NCBI GenBank assembly: GCA_021648445.1
Contig: JAKISU010000012.1
Span: 1-37,342, forward strand
Direction: 5' to 3'
Length of the DNA stretch: 37,342 nt
Source: Flavobacteriaceae bacterium
GTDB taxonomy: Bacteria; Bacteroidota; Bacteroidia; Flavobacteriales; Flavobacteriaceae
Made by a program: the position numbers and the translations under genes. Below the pieces are notes generated by a model. The model did no database searches and was not told where the DNA came from. It saw nothing but the letters and a program-made list of their open reading frames with translations. Positions 29,605-37,342 of this stretch are shown here, in pieces; the first letter of the stretch is position 1; each line of letters opens with the position of its first letter.

Positions 29605-32600
29605 ATGGCAAAACAAAGAGAAAAATACACTGTAAAAAAATTTAGTAAAATTTCAATTGGTTTGGCTTCGCCGGAATCAATTTTAGAGAAATCTAGAGGT
29701 GAGGTTTTAAAACCGGAAACCATAAATTATCGTACACATAAACCGGAAAGAGATGGTTTGTTCTGTGAGCGTATTTTTGGACCTATTAAAGATTTCGAAT
29801 GTGCTTGTGGTAAATACAAAAGAATACGTTATAAAGGTATTATTTGTGACCGTTGTGGAGTTGAAGTTACTGAGAAAAAAGTACGTAGAGATAGAGTAGG
29901 TCATATTAATTTAGTAGTACCTGTAGCGCATATTTGGTATTTCAGATCATTGCCAAATAAAATGGGATACCTTTTAGGCTTACCGTCTAAGAAATTAGAT
30001 ATGATCATTTACTACGAGCGTTATGTAGTAATACAACCGGGTGATGCTAAAAATGTTGAAGGAGAACCATTGCAAAAAATGGATTTCTTAACGGAAGAAG
30101 AATATTTAGATATTTTAGAATCTCTTCCACAAGAAAATCAATATTTAGATGATACAGATCCTAATAAGTTCATTGCTAAAATGGGTGCTGAATGTCTAAT
30201 TGAACTATTGGCTAGAATTGATCTGGATGCACTATCTTATGAATTAAGACATAAGGCTAATACAGAAACTTCTAAGCAACGTAAAATGGAAGCATTAAAA
30301 CGCTTAAATGTTGTTGAAGCTTTAAGAGATGCTAATAAAAATAGAGAAAATAAACCAGAGTGGATGATCATGAAGGTAGTTCCGGTTATTCCACCGGAAT
30401 TACGTCCATTAGTTCCATTAGATGGAGGTAGATTTGCTACTTCAGATTTAAATGATCTATATCGTAGGGTTATTATTCGTAACAATCGTTTAAAAAGATT
30501 GGTTGAGATCAAAGCTCCTGAAGTTATTTTGCGAAATGAAAAACGTATGTTACAAGAATCTGTAGATTCATTATTTGATAACACACGTAAATCTTCAGCG
30601 GTAAAAACAGAATCTAACAGACCATTAAAATCATTATCTGATTCATTAAAAGGTAAGCAAGGTCGTTTCCGTCAAAATTTATTGGGTAAGCGTGTTGATT
30701 ATTCTGCACGTTCGGTAATTGTTGTTGGTCCAACATTGAAATTATCTGAATGTGGATTGCCAAAAGATATGGCAGCAGAATTATACAAACCTTTTGTTAT
30801 TAGAAAATTAATAGAAAGAGGTATTGTAAAAACTGTAAAATCAGCTAAAAAGATTATAGATAAAAGAGAACCTGTAGTTTGGGATATTTTAGAAAATGTA
30901 TTGAAAGGGCATCCTGTATTATTGAATCGTGCACCTACACTTCACCGTTTAGGTATTCAAGCATTTCAACCTAAACTAATTGAAGGTAAAGCGATACAGT
31001 TACATCCATTAGTGTGTACGGCTTTTAATGCCGATTTTGATGGAGATCAAATGGCAGTACATTTACCTTTGGGACCTGAAGCTATTTTAGAATCACAATT
31101 ATTAATGTTGGCTTCACATAGTATTTTAAATCCGGCAAACGGTTCACCAATTACAGTACCATCTCAAGATATGGTTCTTGGTTTGTATTATATGACCAAA
31201 GAACGTAAATCTACTAAAGGTCATAAGATAAAAGGAGAAGGAACTACTTTTTACTCAGCAGAGGAAGTAACCATTGCATTTAATGAGAAAAAAGTTGACT
31301 TGAATGCAGGTATTAAAGTAAGAACAAAAGACTTTAATGAAGAGGGAGAATTGACATACCAAATTATTGAGACTACAGTTGGTAGAGTATTATTTAATGA
31401 AGTTGTACCTGAAGAAGCAGGATATATTAATGAGGTTCTAAACAAAAAATCTTTAAGAGATATTATTGGTAATATATTAAAAGTTACTAATGTGCCTACT
31501 ACAGGTGAATTCTTAGATGCCATTAAAGAAATGGGCTATAAATTTGCTTTCCAGGGTGGACTATCATTTAGTTTAGGTGATATTATTATTCCTGATGAAA
31601 AAGCAGGTATGATAGCAGCTGCCAATGAGCAGGTTGATACTATTACTGCTAGTTATAACATGGGTATGTTAACTAATAAAGAGCGCTATAATCAAGTAAT
31701 TGATATTTGGGGTTCTACTAATAATAGATTAACTGAATTATCGATGAAACGTCTTAGAGAAGACCAACAAGGATTCAATTCAGTATATATGATGCTTGAT
31801 TCTGGTGCAAGGGGTTCTAAAGAACAAATTCGTCAGTTAACCGGTATGCGTGGTTTGATGGCTAAGCCTAAAAAATCTACAGCTGGTGGTGGTGAAATTA
31901 TTGAAAATCCGATTTTATCTAACTTTAAAGAAGGATTATCAATTCTTGAATACTTTATTTCTACGCACGGTGCTCGTAAAGGTCTTGCCGATACAGCATT
32001 AAAAACAGCAGATGCGGGTTATTTAACACGTCGTTTGGTTGATGTATCTCAAGATGTTATCATTAATGAAAAAGATTGTGGGACATTAAGAGGATTAGAT
32101 ATTCATCCGTTAAAGAAAAATGAAGAAATTGTTGAAACTTTAGGCGAAAGAATTTTAGGAAGAGTTTCATTAAATGATGTGCATCATCCATTAACAGATG
32201 AAATTTTAGTTAAATCAGGTGAAGAAATTAGTGAAGATATTGTAGCTAGAATTGAAGATTCACCTATAGAAAGTATAGAAGTACGTTCTGCTTTAACTTG
32301 TGAATCTAAAAGAGGAATCTGTGCTAACTGTTATGGTCATAGTTTATCAACTAGAAAAATGGTTCAGATTGGAGAAGCTGTTGGCGTAATTGCAGCACAA
32401 TCAATTGGTGAACCGGGTACACAGTTGACATTACGTACATTCCACGTTGGTGGTATTGCAGGAAACATTTCTGAAGACAATAAACTGATAGCAAAATTTG
32501 ACGGTAAAATAGAAATTGAAGAATTAAATACTGTTGAAGGTGTTGATAATGATGGCGAAAAAGTAAATATTGTTATTTCTAGAACTTCTGAGATTAAGAT

Positions 32601-33876
32601 TGTAGATAAAAATACAGGTATAACATTGAGTACAAATAACTTACCTTATGGTTCTCATCTATTAATTAAAGAAAAAGGAGCTATTAAGAAAGGTGATGTT
32701 ATTTGTCAATGGGATCCTTATAATGGTGTAATTGTATCAGAATTTAAAGGCAAAATTGTCTTTGAAGATATAGAACAAGGAGTCAACTACCAAGTTGAGA
32801 TCGATGAACAAACCGGTTTCCAAGAGATGGTAATTACTGATTCTAAGAACAAGAAAATTGTACCTACCTTACTTATTGAAGGTGCTAAAGGAGAAATATT
32901 ACGTTCATACAGTTTACCGGTTGGTGCTCACTTAATTGTTAAAGAAGGTGAAAAAATTGAAGCTGGTAAAGTATTAGTAAAAATACCTAGAAAATCTGGT
33001 AAAGCAGGAGATATTACAGGTGGTTTACCTAGAGTTACCGAGTTATTTGAAGCTCGTGATCCATCGAATCCAGCAGTTGTTTCTGCTGTTGATGGTGTTG
33101 TTTCTTTTGGAAAAATTAAACGAGGTAACCGTGAAATAATTGTAGAAGCTAAATCGGGAGAGATTAGAAAGTATTTAGTAAAACTTTCAAATCAGATCTT
33201 AGTTCAGGAAAACGATTATATAAAAGCAGGTATGCCTTTATCTGATGGAGCTGTAACACCTTCTGATATTTTGAAAATTAAAGGACCATCAGCTGTTCAG
33301 ATGTATTTAGTAAATGAAATTCAAGAGGTATATAGACTTCAAGGAGTGAAAATTAACGACAAACATTTTGAAGTTGTTGTACGTCAAATGATGCGTAAAG
33401 TTAGAATTATTGATTCCGGGGATACTATTTTCTTAGAAAATCAATTGATACATAAGAAAGACTTTATTGAAGAAAATGATGCTATTTACGGAATGAAAAT
33501 TGTTGAAAATGAAGGCGATTCTGAAAATTTAAAAGCAGGACAAATGGTATCTGCTCGTATATTAAGAGATGAAAATTCTATTTTAAGAAGAGCAGATAAA
33601 AATTTAGTGGAAGCCAAAGATGCTGTACCTGCAACTGCAGAGCCTATTTTACAAGGTATTACCAGAGCATCACTACAAACTAAATCATTTATTTCTGCTG
33701 CATCGTTCCAAGAGACTACTAAAGTATTAAATGAAGCTGCTGTAAGTGGTAAAATAGATACCTTAGAAGGGTTGAAAGAAAATGTTATTGTTGGTAAGAA
33801 AATTCCGGCAGGTACAGGGATGCGTATTTATGATCATATGATTGTAGGTTCAAAGGAAGAAATGGAAGCTAATTAA
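29605..33876 (+). CDS. rpoC: DNA-directed RNA polymerase subunit beta'
   Basis: The 1423-aa beta' subunit holds the catalytic Mg2+ in [12 protein letters not shown] (motif NADFDGD). The N-terminal zinc ribbon is visible as [20 protein letters not shown]. The bridge-helix/trigger-loop region includes GMRGLMAKP, with [19 protein letters not shown] following. The second zinc site is at [18 protein letters not shown], and the switch segment [19 protein letters not shown] comes next. A Bacteroidota-typical insertion (SBHM-like, about residues 960-1150) lies before the final [19 protein letters not shown]. It is downstream of rpoB with two small hairpins between, and 2 bp before the DUF3467 gene. 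Confidence 0.97.
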   Translation: MAKQREKYTVKKFSKISIGLASPESILEKSRGEVLKPETINYRTHKPERDGLFCERIFGPIKDFECACGKYKRIRYKGIICDRCGVEVTEKKVRRDRVGHINLVVPVAHIWYFRSLPNKMGYLLGLPSKKLDMIIYYERYVVIQPGDAKNVEGEPLQKMDFLTEEEYLDILESLPQENQYLDDTDPNKFIAKMGAECLIELLARIDLDALSYELRHKANTETSKQRKMEALKRLNVVEALRDANKNRENKPEWMIMKVVPVIPPELRPLVPLDGGRFATSDLNDLYRRVIIRNNRLKRLVEIKAPEVILRNEKRMLQESVDSLFDNTRKSSAVKTESNRPLKSLSDSLKGKQGRFRQNLLGKRVDYSARSVIVVGPTLKLSECGLPKDMAAELYKPFVIRKLIERGIVKTVKSAKKIIDKREPVVWDILENVLKGHPVLLNRAPTLHRLGIQAFQPKLIEGKAIQLHPLVCTAFNADFDGDQMAVHLPLGPEAILESQLLMLASHSILNPANGSPITVPSQDMVLGLYYMTKERKSTKGHKIKGEGTTFYSAEEVTIAFNEKKVDLNAGIKVRTKDFNEEGELTYQIIETTVGRVLFNEVVPEEAGYINEVLNKKSLRDIIGNILKVTNVPTTGEFLDAIKEMGYKFAFQGGLSFSLGDIIIPDEKAGMIAAANEQVDTITASYNMGMLTNKERYNQVIDIWGSTNNRLTELSMKRLREDQQGFNSVYMMLDSGARGSKEQIRQLTGMRGLMAKPKKSTAGGGEIIENPILSNFKEGLSILEYFISTHGARKGLADTALKTADAGYLTRRLVDVSQDVIINEKDCGTLRGLDIHPLKKNEEIVETLGERILGRVSLNDVHHPLTDEILVKSGEEISEDIVARIEDSPIESIEVRSALTCESKRGICANCYGHSLSTRKMVQIGEAVGVIAAQSIGEPGTQLTLRTFHVGGIAGNISEDNKLIAKFDGKIEIEELNTVEGVDNDGEKVNIVISRTSEIKIVDKNTGITLSTNNLPYGSHLLIKEKGAIKKGDVICQWDPYNGVIVSEFKGKIVFEDIEQGVNYQVEIDEQTGFQEMVITDSKNKKIVPTLLIEGAKGEILRSYSLPVGAHLIVKEGEKIEAGKVLVKIPRKSGKAGDITGGLPRVTELFEARDPSNPAVVSAVDGVVSFGKIKRGNREIIVEAKSGEIRKYLVKLSNQILVQENDYIKAGMPLSDGAVTPSDILKIKGPSAVQMYLVNEIQEVYRLQGVKINDKHFEVVVRQMMRKVRIIDSGDTIFLENQLIHKKDFIEENDAIYGMKIVENEGDSENLKAGQMVSARILRDENSILRRADKNLVEAKDAVPATAEPILQGITRASLQTKSFISAASFQETTKVLNEAAVSGKIDTLEGLKENVIVGKKIPAGTGMRIYDHMIVGSKEEMEAN

Positions 33877-33878
33877 TT

Positions 33879-34190
33879 ATGGCAGAAGAAAAAGCTAAAC
33901 AGAATCAATTAAATATTGAGTTAGACGAAAGTGTAGCTGATGGTACTTATGCTAATTTGGCAATAATTAACCATTCAGTTTCTGAATTTGTTGTTGATTT
34001 TGTAAATGTGATGCCGGGTACACCTAAAGCTAAAGTAAAATCTAGAATTATTTTAACACCTCAACACGCTAAACGTTTTATGAAAGCATTGGCTGAAAAT
34101 GTTAGTAGATTTGAAAAAGCACATGGTGAGATAAAAGATTATGAACAACCTCCAATTCCGATGAATTTCGGACCAACAGGTCAAGCATAA
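33879..34190 (+). CDS. DUF3467 family protein
   Basis: The 103-aa cytoplasmic protein is of the DUF3467 family, which in Bacteroidota almost always follows rpoC. The sequence has the family core FVVDFVNVMPGTPKAKVKSR and ILTPQHAKRFMKALAENV, and ends with a proline-rich tail, YEQPPIPMNFGPTGQA. Its function is not established. The conserved place at the end of the rpoBC transcript and the 2-bp spacing point to a transcription- or translation-linked role, which is inference. A strong terminator ends the operon 8 bp after its stop. Confidence 0.9.
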   Translation: MAEEKAKQNQLNIELDESVADGTYANLAIINHSVSEFVVDFVNVMPGTPKAKVKSRIILTPQHAKRFMKALAENVSRFEKAHGEIKDYEQPPIPMNFGPTGQA

Positions 34191-34197
34191 ATAATTT

Positions 34198-34227
34198 AAA
34201 CGCCGAACATTTGTTCGGCGTTTTTTA
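34198..34227. terminator. Strong intrinsic terminator of the rpoBC operon
   Basis: CGCCGAAC (34201-34208), loop ATTT, GTTCGGCG (34213-34220), T6 run. With A-rich sequence on the left it also serves umuD from the other side. Confidence 0.92.
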
Positions 34228-34668
34228 TACCTTTTTTATCACACTAGTTACAATACCCCAAATCACAAAATTATTTTCTTCTGTAACTTTTATAGGTTCA
34301 TAATCCGGATTTTCGGGTTGTAGCCATATTCCATCAGCCTCAACCTTAAGACGTTTTACGGTAAACTCGCCATCAATAAAACACACCGCAATTTTATTAT
34401 GCTCAGGCTCTAAGCTCTTATCAACTACCAATAGATCATTATCATCTAAACCAGCACCAACCATTGATTGTCCGCTTACACGGGCAAAAAATGTTGCTTC
34501 TTTATTTTTAATAAGCTCTTTGTCTAAACTGATTCGTTGCTGTTTAAAATCATCAGCAGGCGATGGGAACCCGGCTGATATACCAACATCAACAAAAATA
34601 GCTCCTGTAGTATCTGTATTGATTTCAGGAGTATAGAATGTAAGGTTTTGAGGTGTTTTCAGTATCAT
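34225..34668 (-). CDS. umuD: UmuD-type S24 peptidase (SOS mutagenesis protein)
   Basis: The 147-aa LexA/UmuD-fold protein cleaves itself under RecA-ssDNA stimulation; the product joins UmuC as DNA polymerase V. The cleavage site is ISA-GFPSPADDF (between A32 and G33). The catalytic pair is S68 in SGQSMVGAG and K105 in FTVKRL. The length is close to Escherichia coli UmuD. It lies downstream of umuC on the minus strand, the reverse of the usual umuD-umuC order, with a 119-bp palindromic repeat between them. It ends at the terminator shared with rpoBC. Confidence 0.93.
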   Translation of the reverse strand: MILKTPQNLTFYTPEINTDTTGAIFVDVGISAGFPSPADDFKQQRISLDKELIKNKEATFFARVSGQSMVGAGLDDNDLLVVDKSLEPEHNKIAVCFIDGEFTVKRLKVEADGIWLQPENPDYEPIKVTEENNFVIWGIVTSVIKKV

Positions 34669-34675
34669 CTTTTCT

Positions 34676-34786
34676 TTTTTGTCATTCTCATCCCGAGTAT
34701 TTGAGAGAGGAAAGAATCTCTTCAGCTATAAAATTAATAAAGATTCTTCAATTTGCCTGCTTGTCACAGGCTTGTTCTGAATGACA
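34676..34786. repeat. Composite palindromic element between umuC and umuD
   Basis: Outer arms TTGTCATTCTC and TTCTGAATGACA are inverted, next GAATCTCTTC against AAGATTCTTCA, and inside is GCCTGC-TTGTCA-CAGGC (34758-34773). The plan matches dispersed flavobacterial repeats. It occupies the whole gap, so any umuD promoter would lie within it. Confidence 0.65.
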
Positions 34787-34787
34787 T

Positions 34788-36044
34788 TTATTTTATGTTG
34801 AGAATCTCATTAATATCAGTTGTATATCTCGGCGATAAATGCTCTTGACGCATTTTCCAAGTACGTTTTAAATCTTGACTGGCGAGTTTTATTTTATAAT
34901 CACCAAATTTAGTATTTAAATTATCTAATACAGACATTAGCGGTTTATGTTTTGGGTTTTCATTATTAAATAGATCTAACTGATGATTATTTGTTGGTAC
35001 CAAACCGGTAACAATTACACCGGCACGTTTGTATTTAATACCATTTCTAAAAATTGAAGATACAGCATTAACAGCTGCAGTACTAATTACCAGACTAGAA
35101 TCTGTAGGGTAAGGTAATATTACTGATTTATTGGTTCTATGTTGTGGCATATCTTTTTTATGCCGATCACTACTTAACAACACGAATACTATATGACAAC
35201 TAGAGCCTTGTTTACGTAATTTTTCAGCACAACTTGTTGCGAAAGTAGATACACGTTCTTTAATATTGTCAATATCAGAAAATGTAGTTTCAAAACTGCG
35301 TGTAGTTGCAATGGCTCGTCTTGTTTTTAGAATATCTAAGGATAAAATAGAGATGCCTTCCAGCTCTTTTTTAAGTTTCCATTCGGTAATGGAAAAATTT
35401 TTACGAATCCATTCATCTGATAATTGTATAAAATCATAGGCTGTTTTAATATTTTTAATTTTCAAGCGTTTTTGTAAATCACGACCAATTCCCCAGACAT
35501 CTTCAATTTTAATCCATTTCAATGCTTTTATTCTTTTTTCATCAGAATCTATGACAAATACACCATTTGTTTGTTTCGGAAACTTACGTGCAATTTTATT
35601 GGCTACTTTAGATAAAGCTTTGGTAGGCGCAATACCTACACAAGTAGGGATGCCTGTCCACTTTAAAATGCGTTGTCTTATTTCATTTCCGTAAAGAGTA
35701 AAATCATAATTTTCAAAACCTTTAAACTGTAAAAAAGCCTCATCAATACTATAGATTTCAACATCTGGAGTGAATTGATCTAAAATAGACATTACACGAC
35801 TGCTCATATCACCATACAAGGGATAATTTGAAGAAAGTATATGGATATTATGCTCTTTAAAGAATTGTTTGTATTTGAATGCAGGGGCACCCATTGGTAA
35901 TCCTACTGCTTTTGCTTCATCACTACGTGAAATTACACAACCATCATTATTTGACAGAATGGCAATAGGTTTGTTACGTAAATTCGGATTAAAAACCCGT
36001 TCGCATGAGGCATAAAAATTATTACAATCTACAAGTGCAAACAT
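34788..36044 (-). CDS. umuC: UmuC-type Y-family DNA polymerase (Pol V catalytic subunit)
   Basis: The 418-aa translesion polymerase copies damaged DNA during the SOS response. It begins FALVDCNNFYASCERVFNP, with the catalytic Asp in the first strand. The YSIDEAFLQF box holds the second pair of metal-binding residues. GIAPTKALSKVANKIARKFP and the helix-hairpin-helix region VWGIGRDLQKRLKI follow, and the little-finger domain contains ATTRSFETTF. The start is set at the ATG giving MFALVDCNNF. An in-frame ATG at 36113 would add 23 residues foreign to the family, and a TACCTTTA promoter-like box sits just before the chosen ATG. Confidence 0.93.
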   Translation of the reverse strand: MFALVDCNNFYASCERVFNPNLRNKPIAILSNNDGCVISRSDEAKAVGLPMGAPAFKYKQFFKEHNIHILSSNYPLYGDMSSRVMSILDQFTPDVEIYSIDEAFLQFKGFENYDFTLYGNEIRQRILKWTGIPTCVGIAPTKALSKVANKIARKFPKQTNGVFVIDSDEKRIKALKWIKIEDVWGIGRDLQKRLKIKNIKTAYDFIQLSDEWIRKNFSITEWKLKKELEGISILSLDILKTRRAIATTRSFETTFSDIDNIKERVSTFATSCAEKLRKQGSSCHIVFVLLSSDRHKKDMPQHRTNKSVILPYPTDSSLVISTAAVNAVSSIFRNGIKYKRAGVIVTGLVPTNNHQLDLFNNENPKHKPLMSVLDNLNTKFGDYKIKLASQDLKRTWKMRQEHLSPRYTTDINEILNIK

Positions 36045-36132
36045 ATCTATAAAGGTACGAGTAAATTTATTTTTATAAGTGATGTATGGTAATTTTTTTA
36101 TTGATATTTGCATTACTATAAAGAATTAATAT

Positions 36133-36179
36133 TGTCTGACTAAAGACCGCTTCGCTGAAAGATTTAAGAGTCAAGACTT
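36133..36179 (-). repeat. Dispersed ~50-bp repeat with AGCGAAGCGGTCT core, copy C
   Basis: Read on the minus strand it is AAGTCTTGACTCTTAAATCT, TTC, AGCGAAGCGGTCT, then AGTCAGAC, the same block order as copies at 3725 and 18370. Its ends TTGTCTGACT and TGACAGTCAG can partly pair. Confidence 0.7.
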
Positions 36180-36274
36180 ATTTTTAGATAATTGACAGTC
36201 AGTAGAATATTAAATTTAAAAAATAAGAAATTGCTTTTAAAAAAATATTATTAATCTAAAAGCAACCTATCAAA

Positions 36275-36397
36275 AAGAAAAGTGAAACGAACATGATAAT
36301 CTCTCTCGAACACTCCGGAATCGGGACTCATCTAAGGAAATGATTGTTAGTGAGTAGTCCCGAAGCCTCCTATTAAAAAAACAGTAAATATAAACAC
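36275..36397 (+). repeat. Diverged leader repeat upstream of the reductase gene
   Basis: GTGAAACGAACATG (36282-36295), CTAAGGAAATGATTGTTAGTG (about 36333-36353) and GTAAATATAAACACATGAAA (36384-36403) keep the order of the tandem units at 13694-13903. A TCGGGACT..AGTCCCGA inverted pair (36322-36362) is inserted. Together with 36121-36274 (repeat copy C, otherwise AT-rich with no gene) it fills the gap between umuC and the reductase. Confidence 0.65.
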
Positions 36398-37138
36398 ATG
36401 AAAAGGTTAAAAAATAAAATAGCAATTATTACAGGTGGTGCATCTGGAATAGGTAAAGCAGCTTCCCTAAAGTTTGCTAAAGAAGGAGCTACAGTTATTA
36501 TTTGGGATATTGACAAAGATAAATGTGCTGAAACTTTAGCTGAACTCAAATTAAAAGGATACAAATGTGATGCTTATGTATTAGATACAACTGATGTAAA
36601 TGAAATAGAAAAAGTAGCAGAAACTGTTGCTTCAACATACTGACGAATAGATATTCTAATCAACAATGCAGGTATCACTCGTGATGCAACTTTTAAGAAA
36701 ATGACCTTTAAAGAATGGCAACAAGTAATCGATGTAAATCTAACAGGTGTTTTTAATTGTACCAAAGCCATTTCGCCTTATATGATTGAAAATAATTATG
36801 GTAGAATAATCAATACATCTTCTGTAGTTGGTTTGTATGGTAATTTCGGACAAACCAATTATGCTGCAAGTAAAGCAGGATTGATAGGTTTTACAAAATC
36901 ATTAGCCAAAGAATTGGGGAAATATAATATTACTGTCAATGTAGTAGCGCCGGGATTTATAGAAACAGATATGGTAAAAACGATTCCTGATAAAGTAGTG
37001 GAAATAATGAAGAACAGATCTCCATTAAATAGGTTAGGATTACCTGAAGATATTGCAAATTCATATCTTTTTTTAGCTTCTGATGAGGCTTCTTATATCA
37101 GTGGAACTGTACTAAGCGTAGATGGTGCATTTTCCTGA
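36398..37138 (+). pseudogene. 3-oxoacyl-ACP / acetoacetyl-CoA reductase-like SDR, interrupted by one in-frame TGA
   Basis: The full 246-codon frame encodes a classical short-chain dehydrogenase/reductase of FabG/PhaB type. It has the NAD(P) motif [10 protein letters not shown], then INNAGITRDATF, catalytic Ser in TSSVVG and Y-x3-K in NYAASKAG, and the end YISGTVLSVDGAFS. The only defect is TGA at 36641-36643 in TY-stop-RIDILINNAG, where relatives have Gly (YGRIDILINNAG), so a single GGA to TGA change explains it. The first half (81 codons) lacks the active site. The second could start at ATG 36701 but lacks the cofactor-binding part. Recent inactivation or a base-call error are the main options. 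The gene is preceded by the leader repeat also seen before oleate hydratase. Confidence 0.88.
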
Positions 37139-37159
37139 TTTGCATTACTTACACCGACT

Positions 37160-37185
37160 TTTTATTTTACTATCGTAAAATAAAA
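37160..37185. terminator. A/T-rich hairpin between the reductase and the transposase
   Basis: TTTTATTTTAC (37160-37170), loop TATC, GTAAAATAAAA (37175-37185): a perfect 11-bp stem between two convergent genes. It probably ends the transposase transcript and may lie inside the insertion sequence. Confidence 0.55.
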
Positions 37186-37193
37186 TATTATGA

Positions 37194-37342
37194 CTATCCG
37201 ATAGTTTGCACATTCCTCTTCCATTTACAAGACACAGAGGCGATTACGACTCTATCGAATACCGAATCGAAGTATCTTCTATTGAATTTGTAGCAATATT
37301 CATCGAGATAGCTTTGTAGATACTCATCACCAATGGAATGAT
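37194..37342 (-). mobile_element. 3' end of an IS1595-family (ISXO2-like) transposase gene, cut by window edge
   Basis: On the minus strand the frame from the window edge reads HSIGDEYLQSYLDEYCYKFN, RRYFDSVFDRVV and onward, and stops at TAG (37194-37196) after 48 codons. The pattern YL.EY.YKFNRR...FD.....  is the characteristic end of ISXO2-like DDE transposases of the IS1595 family. The element extends beyond the window. Its outer end must lie between 37139 and 37193, but I cannot place the inverted repeat without the other end. Confidence 0.75.

Noticed and set aside
36701-37138. Independent short reductase starting at 36701
   Set aside because: It lacks the NAD(P)-binding half; upstream codons after the TGA clearly continue the same domain.

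Overview
The window is AT-rich DNA from a member of the Bacteroidota, most likely a marine or aquatic Flavobacteriaceae. The evidence is fourfold. Promoters are of the TAnnTTTG type (TTTG-N19/20-TAnnTTTG at 12301 and 20143). Shine-Dalgarno sequences are absent almost everywhere. The gene order rpsU-xerC-hpf-tRNAs-tuf-tRNA(Trp)-secE-nusG-rplKAJL-rpoBC-DUF3467 is typical of the group. The ribosomal and RNA polymerase proteins have Bacteroidota-type sequences. No rRNA, CRISPR array or intact prophage is present.

Layout. 1-7289: end of a broken NHL-repeat gene, lipB, a lipoprotein, a Pmp3/YqaE membrane peptide, a membrane-anchored LuxR-type regulator, a thioredoxin-TPR protein and lysS, then 0.7 kb of debris with an AbiH remnant and several inverted repeats. 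7290-18198: metabolic and accessory genes (DASS symporter, large secreted zinc metalloprotease, lipoprotein, class 3 lipase, oleate hydratase, AraC regulator plus VOC lipoprotein, membrane-anchored EEP phosphatase/nuclease). 18525-34190: the translation/transcription core. It starts with rpsU, which alone carries a strong Shine-Dalgarno, and continues with the site-specific recombinase xerC, hpf, four tRNAs (Thr-TGT, Tyr-GTA, Gly-TCC, Thr-GGT), tuf, tRNA-Trp, secE, nusG, four ribosomal protein genes, rpoB and rpoC, and ends at a strong terminator. 34225-37342: umuC/umuD on the minus strand, a fabG-like reductase broken by one in-frame TGA, and the 3' end of an IS1595-family (ISXO2-like) transposase cut by the window edge.

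The most unusual feature is in the spacers. They are crowded with short GC-rich palindromes (cores such as TCCCGA..TCGGGA, GCCTGC..CAGGC, CCCTCCCC-TTT-GGGGAGGG). Around the tRNA cluster there are three broken extra copies of tRNA-Gly, tRNA-Thr and tRNA-Trp pieces, each interrupted by such a palindrome. A fourth palindrome sits in one unit of a tandem repeat, and the neighbouring unit shows the uninterrupted site. This pattern suggests a small palindromic element, or a template-switching process, that acts on duplicated sequence. Other items are a 21-bp perfect inverted repeat in the abiH remnant, two MITE-like segments (6931-7269 and 12370-12533), a complete promoter/small ORF/terminator unit at 12301-12472, a 50-bp repeat in three copies, and a shared leader repeat upstream of oleate hydratase and the broken reductase.
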